From: Isoetes taiwanensis | Lineage: Eukaryota > Streptophyta > Lycopodiopsida > Isoetales > Isoetaceae | Assembly: GCA_021234155.1 (NCBI GenBank) | Contig: JAJEKV010000051.1 | Location: forward strand, 8,018,105 to 8,082,104 | DNA length: 64,000 nucleotides | Direction of reading: 5' to 3' | Part shown: positions 32,880 to 45,471 of the stretch, one piece after another | Position numbering within the stretch: the stretch's first letter is position 1 | Layout: each line of letters begins with the position of its first letter | Position numbers and translations under genes: made by a program | Notes under the pieces: generated by a model | What the model was told of the DNA's origin: nothing | What the model saw: the letters and a program-made list of their open reading frames with translations, nothing else | The model's database searches: none

Positions 32880-35100
32880 AGAAATTTCCAAGTGGTGCAG
32901 GAATAGGTTATGATGGACAAAAGGATCATCGACTGAGTAACAAACAAAGGTCATGGACAAGAAAGAGAGGCAACATGAGGAAGAAAAAATTCGAATAACA
33001 TAATTAATTTCTTAATTATTCAATTCTTCAAGACTTCTTTGTAGTTAGTTCTTGAATTGGACTTCAACTTCCTTTTCCTATTAAATGGCATCCTTTCAAA
33101 TAATAGATCACACACGAATTTGAAGAGCTAAGATGGTATATGGTGAATTAAAACCCGAGATTTTGCGTTGTATACTTTCACATTCCATAATGCCTTAGGA
33201 TTGCTTTAAAAGATTTAGAAGATAGATTTGAGATTGTCTATCGACAATGCAAAAGCAGAATATTTCTTGACGGCACAAACTATATAGACGGATTTATGTC
33301 TCCGTTTAACCTCTTAGATGTCTCAAATGGATGTAATTAAGATGTGCTTCAATTTCTCATATATTAAACCTACATTTCACATCGGAGGCCTAAGAACAAA
33401 CCTAGTTATTAGAGTCAGAGGATATTTCATTTAGAGCCAAGATGCAATATAAAACTAATTATGAGAAGGTTTCATCAGATTTCTTATGTAACTTCTAAGG
33501 AACTTTTCGCGTTTATGTTGACAAAATCGTAAGGGAATAATAGGGAACTTACATTAGAGAATTCCGCATCTTCACATACATGTCTATTTGACGGAGTCGA
33601 TGACAGAGAACGCATCGCAAGGCAACAACCTCCTCGACATGGATTTCCCGGTCCATAGGGTTCATATGAAAAATGTAGGATGTCGTTTTTAGTGTTTTAC
33701 TCATGCGGCGACTCTCAGGAAGAGAAGCTATATGACGACCTTTGATTATCACAAGATATTCATTGTTTCCTTTTGGTCTCAAAACAGTGCGTTTTATCAC
33801 TCTCGGAGAAAATTTATGGGAATTTAATAAAACAGTGAAGATATCTAGGCCAAATTACTAAAACAAAATAAAATTATGAAACTATCATGCTGATGTAGTG
33901 GTAAATTAAATAATGACCCATAGGCATATGTGAACGCAGGATATGCCAATAGTAGCAATCTTGCTATCATTTTTTTGTATGCCAATCAGAATTAGGTAGA
34001 AATAATCAATCATACGTGTGCAACTACTCGTGGTTCCTTCCTGTTCAATCCATAATCTTCCCCACATTTATGGTCATAATCTTTTAGGGTAAAGTTTTGA
34101 AGGCAAACATGATTACGTCTCTGTTTATGATGATAACCTTCTAAGATAAGGTTTGCAAAACAACAATGCTGAGGTCTATAAAACAAGTTCACTATTTAGA
34201 CATAAGAAGTATTATCGTTCCCCCTAGCCATTTGTTTCAATCTTATCTTGCTTTTCCTTCTATGTTTCTTTACGATTTAAGGGGCCTAGGTCGCCCAAAC
34301 TCAAGGAGCTTAAATTTGTGTATTTAATCCCGTTTTTGATATATGAGATAACAGCTACATAACCTAAGATGTTGTCCCAACTTTTTTTGAGGCATCTTTT
34401 GACACACACCATGATCTCCCTATCATAGAAAACAAAATGTGAGAAAATGATCTTTGAATTTTATAAATGCTACTTATAGAGCTCTAGCTTTATTTGAAGT
34501 CAAATATGTTAATGGAATAAGGATAAATAACATTACATCCTAGACATTGCATGCCAGGTTCGTAAGGTGCATATAAGTGTCTATTGAGTGCAACCTTGCC
34601 CAATTAATCTTACAATGACCATTGACAAATTGTACACCACTAATATTTTGAGACATATACAATTAAATTCAGGAATTAAGAATTGCCTGCTCAAATTAAA
34701 AGGAAGATCGGATACAATTACGATATCCATTCTGCTTCAAATCATCGCTTAAATTCAAGCTAAAGTAGCTCTTCGCATTTATGATAGACAGCTTATAGAA
34801 TTTCCTGATGCTATGAATACCAATGGGATGCATGATTTCATGCATGTACGTCTGATCTGTGTTCGACTTCTTCCTTTCCTCTACTGTTCTTGCTCAATTG
34901 CTCCAAGGTTATTTGCAAAGAAAATTCTCAAATTAAAGAATAGAAAGTGAACTCGTTTATGGATTAGAGAATTAGGAAACATGCACTTTTAACATCTGCA
35001 AGCTAATCCATGCTTTCTTGCGAGATAACTTTGGCTTGATGTCGGATCAGGGATGGGCATTCGAGTCTTAGCTGATGTAGTGGTCAGATCACCCCCAAGC
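32880..35100. other. 2.2 kb AT-rich stretch without a recognised gene
   Basis: The only longer frames are 83 codons on the minus strand (33,549-33,800, with NPMDREIHVEEVVALRCVLC) and 60 codons (34,010-34,192, with an internal LxxYxHKxxxxxxCLxN duplication). Neither resembles a family I know. The first could be an exon or fragment. Confidence 0.35.
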
Positions 35101-35103
35101 ATT

Positions 35104-35180
35104 TGGTAAAGCATAAGTCAACAATTTTGGTGAAGCGTAAGTCAACAATTTGGTGAAGCTTAGGTCAACAATTTTGAAGT
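35104..35180. repeat. ~27 bp minisatellite, three copies
   Basis: GGTRAAGCRTAAGTCAACAA recurs starting near 35,106, 35,133 and 35,152, ending with AATTTTGAAGTCAACAA. Copies differ by single bases. Confidence 0.85.
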
Positions 35181-35683
35181 CAACAAGCAATTTACATTAA
35201 CTAATTATAATTACAATTACTAAACAAGTGCCAAGTCAACATAACATGATTGGTGTCCAAAAAAGAATGGCCATTTGAGGATAGATATTTTTTTTTAATG
35301 TTTTTAGAGAATAAAATTATGGTCATTTCGAAATAATTACATTTCACTTCGTATCCTACTAAATCATTACGATTAAGATACTAATGGTACGAAAATCCTA
35401 AAATCGTAGGGTACGAAATTAATTTCACGCCAACTTTTATATGGTCGTGAAGGAGAAGGATCGGCCAATTCTGCCAAACAGAATGCCGAAGGCTCCGCTC
35501 AGCTCTCCTTCCCACCCCCGCCGCCCTTGAAACACCGGGAATTAATTTCCTTACCTTTTCGAGCTCTTAGCCGGTTATGGCATAGGTTCTTGGCTAATTC
35601 TGTCGCGAGGAGCCCAAAGAAGACCTTCATGAAATTTCGAAACCAATTACATTTGAAAGTCAGGAGCCTTCGATGATTCGGCG

Positions 35684-35977
35684 GTGATTACTCTTCTTCC
35701 GAGCTTTCTTACGAGGTGGATTCTTGAAGTGGATTCCTCGGCGTGGATTCTTAGAGATGCGGCCAGTATGATTGAGAAGATGAGGTGCGGAGGCGAATCT
35801 TCGGGAACCAGCGAAGAAGTAGACCCGGACCCAGAAGAAGAAGAGAATTTTTTTGAATTTCAAAATTGGCTGGAAAGTAAGTAGCATGCTTTTCATTTTT
35901 TGCTTTCTTTTCGATAGAGCTCTCTAACTTTGTGAATTTTTGTTACAGATGAGACCTCAAAACCCTGCAGCTCATGA
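35684..35977 (+). CDS. Small spliced ORF, 73 residues, function unknown
   Basis: ATG at 35,684 opens a frame with a hydrophobic start (MITLLPSFLTRWILEV) and an acidic end (SEEVDPDPEEEENFFEFQNW). A strong donor AAA|GTAAGT at 35,877 and a pyrimidine-rich acceptor TTTTTGTTACAG at 35,948 would remove a 72 nt intron. The frame then adds NETSKPCSS and stops at 35,977. Without splicing the frame stops at 35,884. The splice signals are convincing, but no family is recognised. The following 270 bp look like a repetitive 3' region. An alternative is the 5' exon of a non-coding transcript. Confidence 0.4.
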
Positions 35978-36028
35978 AGACAGGCTTTGCTTTTTCTTTC
36001 TTTTGATCAAGTTCTTGAGAAATAGGCC

Positions 36029-36255
36029 TTTTGTGCCTTTGTAATTTTTTGATCCACAGATGCTATAGGCCTTAGTGCCTTTCTTTGTAATGGCCTTGTG
36101 CGTTTGTAATTTTTTGAAAAACAGATGCTATAGACCTTAGTGCCTTTCTTTGTAATAGCTTTGTGCCGACCCTTCTGTGAAACAGGCCTTAGTGCCTTTG
36201 AAATGTAATGCCTGTGCCGACCTTTCTGTAATACAGGCCTTAGTGCCTACTTTAA
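36029..36255. repeat. Alternating GGCCTTAGTGCC / TGCCGACC short repeats
   Basis: RGRCCTTAGTGCCTTTSTTT recurs near 36,068, 36,132, 36,188 and 36,236. Between the copies lie a second word, CAGATGCTATAG (36,058, 36,123), and later CTTTGTGCCGACCCTTCTGT / CCTGTGCCGACCTTTCTGT (36,161, 36,211). This is a composite microsatellite in the presumed 3' region of the small spliced ORF. Confidence 0.8.
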
Positions 36256-36273
36256 TATATAACTAATAATGGT

Positions 36274-36924
36274 GCCCAGCGTTGCTGGGCAGAAGTTGTT
36301 AATGCATGGTGGCATATTAGTCTTTCAAAGTAGTGTTATATGCAACTCCCACTCTTTAATGTCTTCTAAGTAATATCTTATGGCCAAGACATAAGGCAAG
36401 ACTATAAGAAATTTATGCGCCTAGAAATTACTCTCTATGAGAAGGTGAATACTTTGTTGTCCTATGAATTGAACTCGCAACTTTGGAAATAGTTCATTGA
36501 GCTTTGCATAGACAATGGTACAACCACATCCCTTGAAACACCCCTTCGTGGGTTCAATTTTGTTGCTTTTCATGCAAGTTGCTTTTCAATTGTTTATCTT
36601 TTTCTTTCTTTGTCAACACATTGTAAAGAATGTTGGAATATTAGAGATTTTATGTCAACACAATTGTAAAGAATGTTGGAATATTATAGATTTGTCCTAA
36701 GATGGTGGGCAAGATGAGGCAAAATGTTATTTTAAGCAATAATTGTCTTTATTCATGAGATTGTTGGAATATTAGCGATCATGGTGGGCAAGCGTGGCAA
36801 AAATGCAATGCCTTATGGGATTCACATGAAGAACTTTTTTTCCAGCGCTGAAACAGCGCTGGGCAGTTTATCAGCAGCCTAGAAAACTCTATTCAGCATC
36901 GCGCCGCTCACGGCGCGAGCGCTG
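36274..36924. repeat. Three short GC hairpins sharing GCTGGGCAG
   Basis: GCCCAGC-GTT-GCTGGGC at 36,274-36,290. CCAGCGCTG-AAA-CAGCGCTGG at 36,842-36,862. CAGC-A-TCGCGCCG-CTCA-CGGCGCGA-GC-GCTG at 36,894-36,924. The first two are each followed by GCAG. Between them, a ~40 bp unit with GTAAAGAATGTTGGAATATT is duplicated at about 36,609 and 36,651, and a GATGGTGGGCAAG word at 36,702 and 36,780. Confidence 0.8.
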
Positions 36925-38215
36925 AGTCGAAATTTTGTGCCTGGCTGAGGCAGTGCTTAACACCTCGGGTGAATTCAGCAGACCAGACAGAAAAATTTTC
37001 ACACAAAAGAAGTCAGCAGCATGTGAATGGCTGCGGGGTTCGGGAGTTCAGCGCGGGTCAGCAAGGCTTCAGCCCTCGCAGATAGACTTACTCAGATAGA
37101 CTTACTCATGTGATCGCTACATTATATTGTGTTTATTTATATTGAAATTCTTTTTGATTGAATGCAGTAAAGTTATATTGAGATAATGTATGCAAAATAT
37201 ATAAAAGTGCATGTAACAAATATAAGTACATCAGATAATCCATTTTAGATAATCCATCTAGCTAAATGGATGTTGCCTAATGTTGGTAAGGACTAGGGGA
37301 TGGTTGTACTATACCATAATACTTGGTAAGAAATAAAGAGAAAAAGTAAAAATGGAACATAAATGACAAAAAGTTTGCATAACTTTGTGATAATATAGCT
37401 TATCTGACTGGCCTCTAGTGAAAAATGTCAAATCTGTCATTAAATGGGAAGAAATAAATGGGCTTCAGACAAAGGCATATCTTTATTATAACTACTACTA
37501 TTATTGTAGATGGGAATTTACTTACTGAAGTCATTTTGTATATGTATATGATAAGCATACATGCATTTGCGAGCAAATCAATGTGAAAGAAGAGAAATCT
37601 TAATTGTTAATGCTTCAACAGAGATTACTTTTGATACAAAGGTGTTTGTTACATGGTAAATATGGTAAATAATGTAACTTTTTGTTACATGGTATATAAG
37701 GTGTCTGTTGGCCATATTTCAGGGCAGTGCCATTGCAAAAGCTGAAAAAGAGAGAGAGAAGAAATATCATACCTCTCTGCATAGCCAGGGACCATGCCAT
37801 TATCCTTGACCTTTTGAGGTCTTGAATGACATGAAATTTAGAAAATGGTGATAAGTACTGCTATTAAAATTATGATAAGTTCTGCTACCTGTTAAAGGTT
37901 ATTCAAGCTGCAAAATAGGCTCATGGAAGCATTTCAAAGTAGACACTATCTCAGAATTTTAAATACGAATCCCAAGACATTTAGATATGGACCTGGGTGC
38001 ATGCCTGGCATTTCTGTTAAGTTCAAGTATTTAGCAGATCTATGAATGGCATCAAAGTCACCTGCATAAGCTCGTTGCATCTGAGTGATGGATACCCGTT
38101 TGCTCCTTTGTATCTTAATATCGCCAATGCTAGTCTTTCCTGCCCCCTAAGAGTGATGATCTTTGATATGGTGACATAACTATGTAGTAATGGCAGTATT
38201 TAAGTTGTCTGTCAC
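36925..38215. other. Gene-free stretch
   Basis: AGATAGACTTACTC is duplicated in tandem at 37,081-37,108. On the minus strand about 38,090-37,930 an open frame gives QMQRAYAGDFDAIHR and MPGMHPGPYLNV, possibly a lost exon, but it is too short to assign. Confidence 0.35.
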
Positions 38216-38412
38216 TATGCAACTTCGCCATAGCTAGCATGTTGGGTCTTCACATCCAGCTATAAAGGTTAAGCGCTAGCCCCTGTTAGAAACAACAACA
38301 ACTCTATGATTCTGACCATGTCTCCGATGTCTTCTATGCAACTTCGCCATAGCTAGCAAGTTGGGTCTTCACATCCAGCTATAAAAGTTAAGAGCCAGCC
38401 CCTGTTAGTAGA
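38216..38412 (+). repeat. 78 bp direct repeat, 119 bp period
   Basis: TATGCAACTTCGCCATAGCT through AGCCCCTGTTAG at 38,216-38,290 is repeated at 38,335-38,409 with about four differences. A ~41 bp spacer separates the copies. Confidence 0.9.
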
Positions 38413-38653
38413 GAGTGTTAATTGCACTAAACAAATGGTGGAGGAGAGCAGCTCATTCATATCTTACACTGTTGGATCAAGCTCCAGAAGTCTATAATCA
38501 TCGCCGGATTTATTCCACAGATCTGCTCTTTATAAGTCGTGCAAACAGCTCTGTCGTACAGCTCCATGCTATGCTGCCATGCAAGCCAATGACATGCTCT
38601 GCCATCCCTGCTAGAATTGAACCATTAAGAAATTATAATAAACCCTAAGTATT

Positions 38654-38800
38654 TTAAAGCTTAGATAAACACCCAATCCATGCCAGAATCGAGCCTGTGA
38701 ACTCGTCATTGGAGAAAGTGAGCTTTTTTAGAGAGGTGAGATTTGCAATGGAGCTTGAAATTTTGCCGGAGAAGCCACTCTTGGCAACAAAGTTCCTCAT
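38654..38800 (-). pseudogene. Leucine-rich repeat fragment
   Basis: A 48-codon minus-strand frame reads FSGKISSSIANLTSLKKLTF, then SNDEFTGSILAWIGCLSKL. This is about two plant-type extracellular leucine-rich repeats (LxxLxLxxNxFxGxIPxxIGxLxxL) as in receptor-like kinases or proteins. The usual P after I is S or L in both repeats. No kinase, signal peptide or further repeats were found within about 1 kb on either side, so it is a small fragment, perhaps captured by a transposon. Confidence 0.6.
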
Positions 38801-40566
38801 AAAGTACACTAATAAACTAAAACCATACACTAAAACTCATAAAGTACACTAAGCTAGAACCAGAAAAATCAAAACTTACAGATGGATGAAAGCCCTTTCT
38901 TGTAATACCAAAGTAGCAAGCTGGTGCTCCAGGCCTAGCTTTGGCTATGGCAGATCGAGCTTTATCCAAAGGTATAAAAGACATGAAAATGAAGAACCCT
39001 AGAACCGTAGTCCTTTACGATTGGGCAAAGCCAATCTTCATTATCCCTGCTTCTACTTCCATCATCCATTCTTCTTCTCAACCAGCCTTTGCATCATGCA
39101 ATTCCAGATGCAGATTTTTTGCTATCAGAGCATCTTCTGTCGCTAAAAATTGCTGGAACTCCATCGCCGCAGAGAGAGAGAGCAAGATTCTAAAATGAAA
39201 ACTTAGAGTTCTTTGTGCTCTGCTACCGTAAGCTCGAATGGCAAGAATAACTGTTCCCGTTGAAGGTCGCCATAGCCAGAGATGCGGCCGCCGGATCCAC
39301 ATTCTTTTTTGACTGTTTAAGCATAGAAGAAAGCAACAGGCAACCATTTCTTAACGCTCCTGCAACAATATTATAGGCATCCTTCTTTCATGGATGCATT
39401 ATTCACTACTTGAGTCTCATCAAGAACTATATACTGCCATATTCTTACCTTCAACAAAAAAGAGTATTCCAAAATTATAGCTGTACACTTTAACATCTAC
39501 AACCTTAAAGCAAAAAATACAGAGGCCAGCAGCATGCAAGTGTCAGCGACAACAACACCATTGCAGTTGTGGACTACACAAAGGTAGATGAACAATGAAT
39601 TGTTCCTTAACTACTTCATAAAAAAAAAGGCAGCACCAAAGAAAGTTACATACAATACATATGGGATCTGGAAAATAGATGCCATCCTACCAGTCACATG
39701 CTGTTAAAAACCAATGTTAAAATCCAGGAACACAACATTCCTAAGAATGAATCACAAGGCAAAGGATGGGGTGATATGATTTCTCACATTGAAACAAAAG
39801 AAAAAGGATCTGCAGATGGCAATTCTCACAAGAAAACAAAATAAAAGTGATGGGATAAAAGTGTTTCTGATAGTGATGTAACAGAAATAGGAACTCATGA
39901 TACAAATGACCGAACCAACTACAATATGCCTGTAGAGTTTGTGTTGCTTTACATCAAATACAATATGGTTGTGAAGATTGTGTTCCTTTCTTCTTCTTCT
40001 ATATTTGAATACCTATATAATAAAGTGCACTTTGGCAAAAATCAAATTGGGAAGACTGTTGAAGCACACCATGCAAAGTTCATAGAAGATAAACTCCACA
40101 GAATATTTTCTGTTTCCTGCACAGTAGTAAAATTCGACCTTAGATTGCTTATGCTATTTTATATACTGTAAAATTTGACCACCGACAGTTGAATAGTTTT
40201 ATTGATTTTGAAGATAAATTGCATCAAAAATTATCTATGTATACACAAAATTAGACTCTTCTTCAAAAAGATAAGTAGTAAATTGTATTACTTCCTACGA
40301 TTACAAAGGATGAACAGTCAGTATATAGTCATGTTAATAGTTATAAGTGGAAAACTCACAGAGGCAACAAAATATCTATTAGATAAAAGTAAACATTCAG
40401 AACTTCTTCTGGTCATGCTGTGCTCCACCACGATAGATGTTCATTGTCCATTCAACCTCACCTACGACTCGGAATTCCAATGTATCACCAACTTTAAGAG
40501 AATAGTGGCTGACTAGCAGATCCCAATTATGACTCAAATAATATCGACTATGATAGTTGAGTTTTT
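38801..40566. other. No gene recognised
   Basis: AT-rich sequence with short ORFs up to about 100 codons on both strands (for example 39,078-39,347 minus, and 40,202-40,516 plus). None shows a recognisable domain or supporting splice structure. Confidence 0.35.
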
Positions 40567-41156
40567 TGTTGGATTAATAAAAAAAACAATTCCTTGCAAG
40601 GATGTAAGCTCGACACAATGATTTACTTGTACTTTCAATCTAGCAATATTAAATCAATAAAACATCTTCAAGTACAAAAGCATCTAGTATCAAGAAAGCC
40701 AAGTTATGGTCATTCATTCCTTGATATGCTCAAAATCATTTCATCACTTTTACTCTAAGCAATGAGTACTTCCTAAGCTCAAACTATAGATCATCATCAT
40801 CGAGAGCTCCACACACCTCAAACCCGGCACCCCATTCCTATGTATCTCTTGCACGACGGTTACGGCTAGATCTCAGTGACTCAGAATAGAAACCTCATCT
40901 ACAGCTTATATCCCACATGCCAACAAAAGGAATATAGCGTTTTCATCAAGCACATAAGGCACATAAAGCACTTAAAGCACATAAAGCACTTATATGCATA
41001 AAGCACTCAGTTGTATACGAATCTTCAACTGTAAGACCATTACAACCCATCGCCACTTTGCTTCTCATAGGTTGATCTTGAAAGTAAAAATATATTCACT
41101 GCCACTGCTTCTCATGAATATAAGATGCATATAATATAACCTGATACACACTAACA
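40567..41156 (-). repeat. 3' LTR of the copia element
   Basis: On the element strand it starts TGTTAGTGTGTATCAGG and ends ...AACA. Near its centre the words GCACATAAAGCACTTAAAGC form a short tandem stretch. Compared with the 5' copy I see changes mainly around CATCGCCACTTTGCTTC versus CACTGCCACTGCTTC and one C. Confidence 0.97.
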
Positions 41157-41165
41157 TCCTCCTTC
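41157..41165 (-). promoter_or_regulatory. Polypurine tract of the copia element
   Basis: The element strand reads GAAGGAGGA directly before the TGTTAG start of the 3' LTR, the normal site for plus-strand DNA priming. Confidence 0.8.
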
Positions 41166-41274
41166 ATGTTATACTTATATGCATTATTTTCCCTTTTAGA
41201 TAGCTAAATCTTGTCTCAGCTAGAGATTTTGTAAGCAAATCTGCTAACCGATCTTGATCTGATATATACCATAT

Positions 41275-43252
41275 TTACAAGGTCTTTTCTAATGACCTCC
41301 CGATAAAGTGCATTTCAAGTTCTATATGTTTAGTCCTCTCATGTAGAATTTGGATTCTTTGATAAAGCAATGCGGCTTGTACTATCACACCAAATGTTGG
41401 TAGCCAATGATTGTTCAAATCGGTTCTATGATTAACCTTCTCTCCCAAATAATTTCCTTTGAGCATAAAGTAGCAGCAGCATATTCTGCCTCAGCACTGG
41501 ACATAGCTATGGCAGTTTGTTTTTTGCATTTCCAAGATATAGGGGCTCCTCCCAGCATGACAAGATATCCTGAAGTTGACTTCCTTGTATCTATATCTCC
41601 TCCCCAATCCGCATCACAAAACCCTTCTAATTCCAAGTTATTAGTTTTGTATGCAACTCCTTCTTCAGCAGTACCTTTTAAATATCTTAAAACTCGTTTT
41701 GCTGCAGTCCAATGTTCTCTGCCAGGATTAGTGTTGTACCTGCTTAACATGTTAACACTATGTGCAATATCAGGCCTTGTGCAATTGGCCACATATGCTA
41801 AACATCCAACCAGGGATCTGTAAGGTACTGACTCCATATCTTTTCTCTCACCTTCATTTTGTGGACACATACTTTCAGTCAACTTACACCCAGGTACAGC
41901 AGGAGTTTTACATACTTTGCAGTCTTGCATGTTAAATCTTTTCAACATGTCATATATTTGTTTCTTTTGGGTGAGCATTACTATACCCTCTGCCCTATTT
42001 CTGGCCATTTCAACACCAAGAAAATTTTTCAACTCTCCTAAGTCAGTCATTTCAAATCTTTGTCTTAGCAAATCTTTACACATATTCAAGCAGGTTGTTC
42101 CTTTAGCCACCATTATATTGTCATCAACATATAAGGCTAAGACACACCATTCTTCTCCATCTTGAAACTTGTAAAGATTACCATCATTATCTAATTTAAT
42201 AAATTTTTGCTCTCTTAAAAAGCTGTCCATGCACTTGTACCATTCTCGGGGGACTGTTTCAAACCATACACTTTGCTCTCCGAGCTTCCAAACTTTGTTA
42301 GTTCCTGCTCAAATCACGGGGCCTGCTTCATAAATATTTCTTCTTCTAAAGTTGCATTCAAAAATGCGGTCTTAACATCCATATGATGTACTTCTAAATC
42401 ACATGCATTTGCAATTGCCGATTAACATTCTCACACTATTCATTTTGACTAATGGAGAAAAAGTTTCATCAAAATCCCGGCCTTTTTTTGTGAGAATCCT
42501 TGTGCCACCGGTCTAGCCTTGTATCTAGGTGTCTTTCCATCCACACTGTTTTAATTACGAATAGCCACTTGTTTCCAACAATATTCTTTCCACAAGGAAT
42601 ATCAACAAGTTCATATGTGTTAGTATTGTGAAAAGAATCCATTTCCTCATTCATAGCATTTATCCATTTATCCTTATCTCGCTGAATTTAATACATCCTC
42701 ATATGTACTTGGAATATTTGGATCTAGATGAGTCGGGATCTCAAAAAAATACTATCCAGCTCTCCTTCTATATCTTGAAGTCTTTTACTCTTACCTCGAG
42801 TTGTTCTACCATGAATTGATGGATCAACCTTGATATTTGCTTGCCGCAACCTTTCTACTTTGATTGATTTTTTTTTCTCGATGGTATGACAGCACTGGTT
42901 GATGACTCTGATGGCTCAGCTGAAACACCTTGATTTTGGACTTGTGTTTCTTCTGAGTCACCTACTTCTTCATTGGTGTTCTCCTCAATTTCTGCATTTA
43001 TATTCTTAAGGTCATCACGGAGCATCATCATCATAATCAACCACTTTAGTACTTGACCTATTATTTTCAAAGATTATCAACATTCGTTATGTTCTCAATA
43101 ACTTCCTTTTGCTTGTTTTCCTTTATCAGAACTTTATACACTTGTGTTTCATCAAATGTAACATCCCTACTCACCACTACTCCTCTTGTGCTTGGATTAT
43201 ATAATCTGTAGGCTTTGGATTGTTTATCATACCCAACAAGGTAGGTAATCAT
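41275..43252 (-). pseudogene. Copia reverse transcriptase and RNase H, broken
   Basis: From 43,252: YLVGYDKQSKAYRLYNPSTR and VVSRDVTFDE (integrase C-terminal linker). At about 42,650-42,470 TNTYELVDIPCGKNIVGNKW begins RT with frame breaks. A 271-codon frame (42,230-41,415) then holds LALYVDDNIMVAKG (catalytic YVDD intact), FLGVEM, PYRSLVGCLAYVANCTRPDI, CDADWGGDIDTRKSTSGYL and KQTAIAMSSAEAEYAA (RNase H). The final block LHERTKHIELEMHFI lies in another frame at 41,275-41,466. The first RT third is degraded and stops recur, so it cannot make a full polyprotein as read. Confidence 0.93.
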
Positions 43253-43389
43253 GGCCTGTCATCCAGTTTCCTCCTCGGTTCTTTCCGGAATGTGTGTGTA
43301 GGCCAAGCATCCATACAATCTTAGCCTACTATAATCCGGTGTCTTCCCCGACCAAAGCATATCGGGAATTGCACCTTGTATGCTCACCG

Positions 43390-44356
43390 AAGGTAGGCTA
43401 TTTTGAATCATGGCAGCGGCTTATGCGGCCTCTTCCCATAGGAAATTTGGAAGCCACGAAAATTTCAACATACTTCTACTGACATTAAGCAAGGTTCTGT
43501 TCTTTCTTTTGCAATCCCATTCGTTGAGGCGTGTATCCGCAAGTAAGTTGTCTTTTATTCCTTTCATTTTGCAATATTGTTTAAATTCCCCTGACAAAAA
43601 TTCTCCACCTCTGTCAGACCTCAAGCATTTGATCTTCCTGCCAGTTTGAGTCTCAACTTCATTTACATATTGTTTGAACACTTCCATTGCCTTATGTTTT
43701 GTTCTCAAACAATAAATGTGAGTATGTCTACTAAAATCATCAATCAGGGTCATGAAATATCTTTTTCCAGATAAGCCTGTTACATTCATAGGTCCACATA
43801 AATCAGTATGTACAAGATCTAATAACCCTTGTGCCTTTTTGTTGGACCTTTTGAAAGCTAATCTACTATGTTTGCCAAGAGCACATCCAGGACATACAGT
43901 TTTTCCAGTTTCATTCAAGTCTGCTTCAATAAATCCTTTTTTGCATAAAAGCTCAATAGTTTTTGAATTTACATGACCAAGTCTTCCATGCCATGTATCA
44001 ACTGATGGCATGGTTATAAGATTAAGACAAGCTGGTTCACAATGTATAGCTTCAAGTCCAAATAGATTTCCAATCCTTTTTCCAATAAACTTCACTTTAT
44101 TTCCAAGTAACACATTACATTGCAATCTCTCAAACACAACCTTATAACCAAGGTCTACCAATTGAGCAATAGAAATTAAGTTTCTAACAAGTCCAGGTAC
44201 ACACAAAACTTTTCTTAACACTACCTTCTTTCCTTGCAAATCAAATAACTCGAGCATCCCACTATCTTTAATTTGCTTGAGTTCTCCATTCCCAAACCCG
44301 AACATGTCACCGGCTTCACCCTTACAATTTTTCAATAGCCTTGAGCTGGACGCCAT
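43390..44356 (-). pseudogene. Copia protease end and integrase
   Basis: A 311-codon frame starts within protease (LRKVLCVPGLVRNLISIAQL). It passes through WHGRLGHVNSKTIELL and CPGCALGK (zinc module), then TDLCGPM with the first Asp, DDFSRHTHIY, and RSDRGGEFLS with the second Asp. The Glu block reads RLNEWDCKRKNRTLLNVSRS where ...NGVVERKNRT is expected, so the catalytic Glu segment is damaged. It ends FLWEEAA-stop; the next codons continue the family in the same frame, so this is a nonsense change. Confidence 0.93.
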
Positions 44357-45438
44357 CTGATTTTTCAGCTCCTGAATCTAAAATGAGAACACCCTTGTCA
44401 TGACATTTTTCCTTTGAAAAATAATTATTTGAGATGTTTACCTCAATATCTTCATCCAGCTCTTCCTCCTCGGATTCTTTAACCATATTTAAGCTTGGAC
44501 TGTTTCTTCCTCCTCTGTTTTTATTCTCAGAATATTTCTTATCTTGTGCTTTATTTCTTTTTGGACTAGGGCACTTATTTGCCATATGACCCTTCCCTTC
44601 ACAATTATAGCATACTATTTCTCTGTCTATCTTAGGACAGTTTCTCTTCAAATGTCCATAACTGTTACATTTAAAAGCAGGGGACCTAACTTTTCTTTAT
44701 CAAATAATTTCTTACCTCTTTTGCCGGCATATAGAATTTACGCTTCATCATCATCGCATCCTTCCCTTGCTCAAACTCGCACGAATCATTTTGATAGCAT
44801 GCTCCTTTGACACGGCAACATTTCTTAAAAGAGTAGCAAGTTGTGAGTTATGAGATCTGACTCTAGAAATGGCAGCAATTGGTAATCTTCATTCAAGACA
44901 ACTCCCGCACCCTCAAGGTCAGCAATAATAGACTCAAACTTCTCAAGAAATTCAGTGATGTTGTCTTTTTCATAAAGTTTTAATCTTCTCAAACTGTTTT
45001 TCCAAAGACATCAATTTGAGAGGATGATTTAACCTCAAAGTTATCAATCATATACTTCCACATGTCTGCTGGAGATTTACCTCTTAATTTTAACTTTATC
45101 ACAGTTCCAACCTTGTTACTAATTATTGATTGTGCTTCCATAATTTTCGTTTTCTCTTCTGCACTTGTCCCTCTAGTACTTGTACTACCAGTTCCTCTTA
45201 CATCTGCAGTTTCAGTTTGTGCACCACCACCTGCAACAGAACTAGCACTGGCACTACCACTAGCTGCTCCAGCACTTCCACTACTTGCTCCAGTACCAGC
45301 AGTATTTGAATCACACAAGTACCATAAGTTCTCAAACTCCAATACTTCCTTTATTCCTTGCTTCCATAACTGGAATCCGCTATCTCCCTTAAACACCTCT
45401 ATGGAATTAAGGAGATTAGCTCCAAACCGTGTTGACAT
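44330..45438 (-). pseudogene. Copia gag, zinc knuckle and protease start
   Basis: Gag starts at 45,438 (MSTRFGANLLNSIEVFKGDS, then FQLWKQGIKEVLE), with a serine/alanine/glycine-rich spacer and LRGKSPADMWKYMIDNFE. It breaks at 44,989. The zinc knuckle CYNCEGKGHMANKC at 44,612-44,571 is intact. Protease begins VLILDSGAEKSD, where the usual SGASDHM is altered and followed by a frame change at about 44,335. The start codon lies ~20 nt downstream of the primer site, as expected. Confidence 0.92.
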
Positions 45439-45458
45439 CCTGCAGTTGGAATTTTATG

Positions 45459-45470
45459 GCTCTGATACCA
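45459..45470 (-). promoter_or_regulatory. Primer-binding site, initiator tRNA-Met
   Basis: The element strand reads TGGTATCAGAGC one base inside the 5' LTR, complementary to the 3' end of plant initiator tRNA-Met, the usual copia primer. Confidence 0.95.
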
Positions 45471-45471
45471 A

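Noticed and set aside
36842-36883. Helitron 3' terminus (hairpin plus CTAG)
   Set aside because: The base after CTAG is A, not the T of an AT target, the hairpin-to-end spacing is 16, and no TC start could be paired with it.
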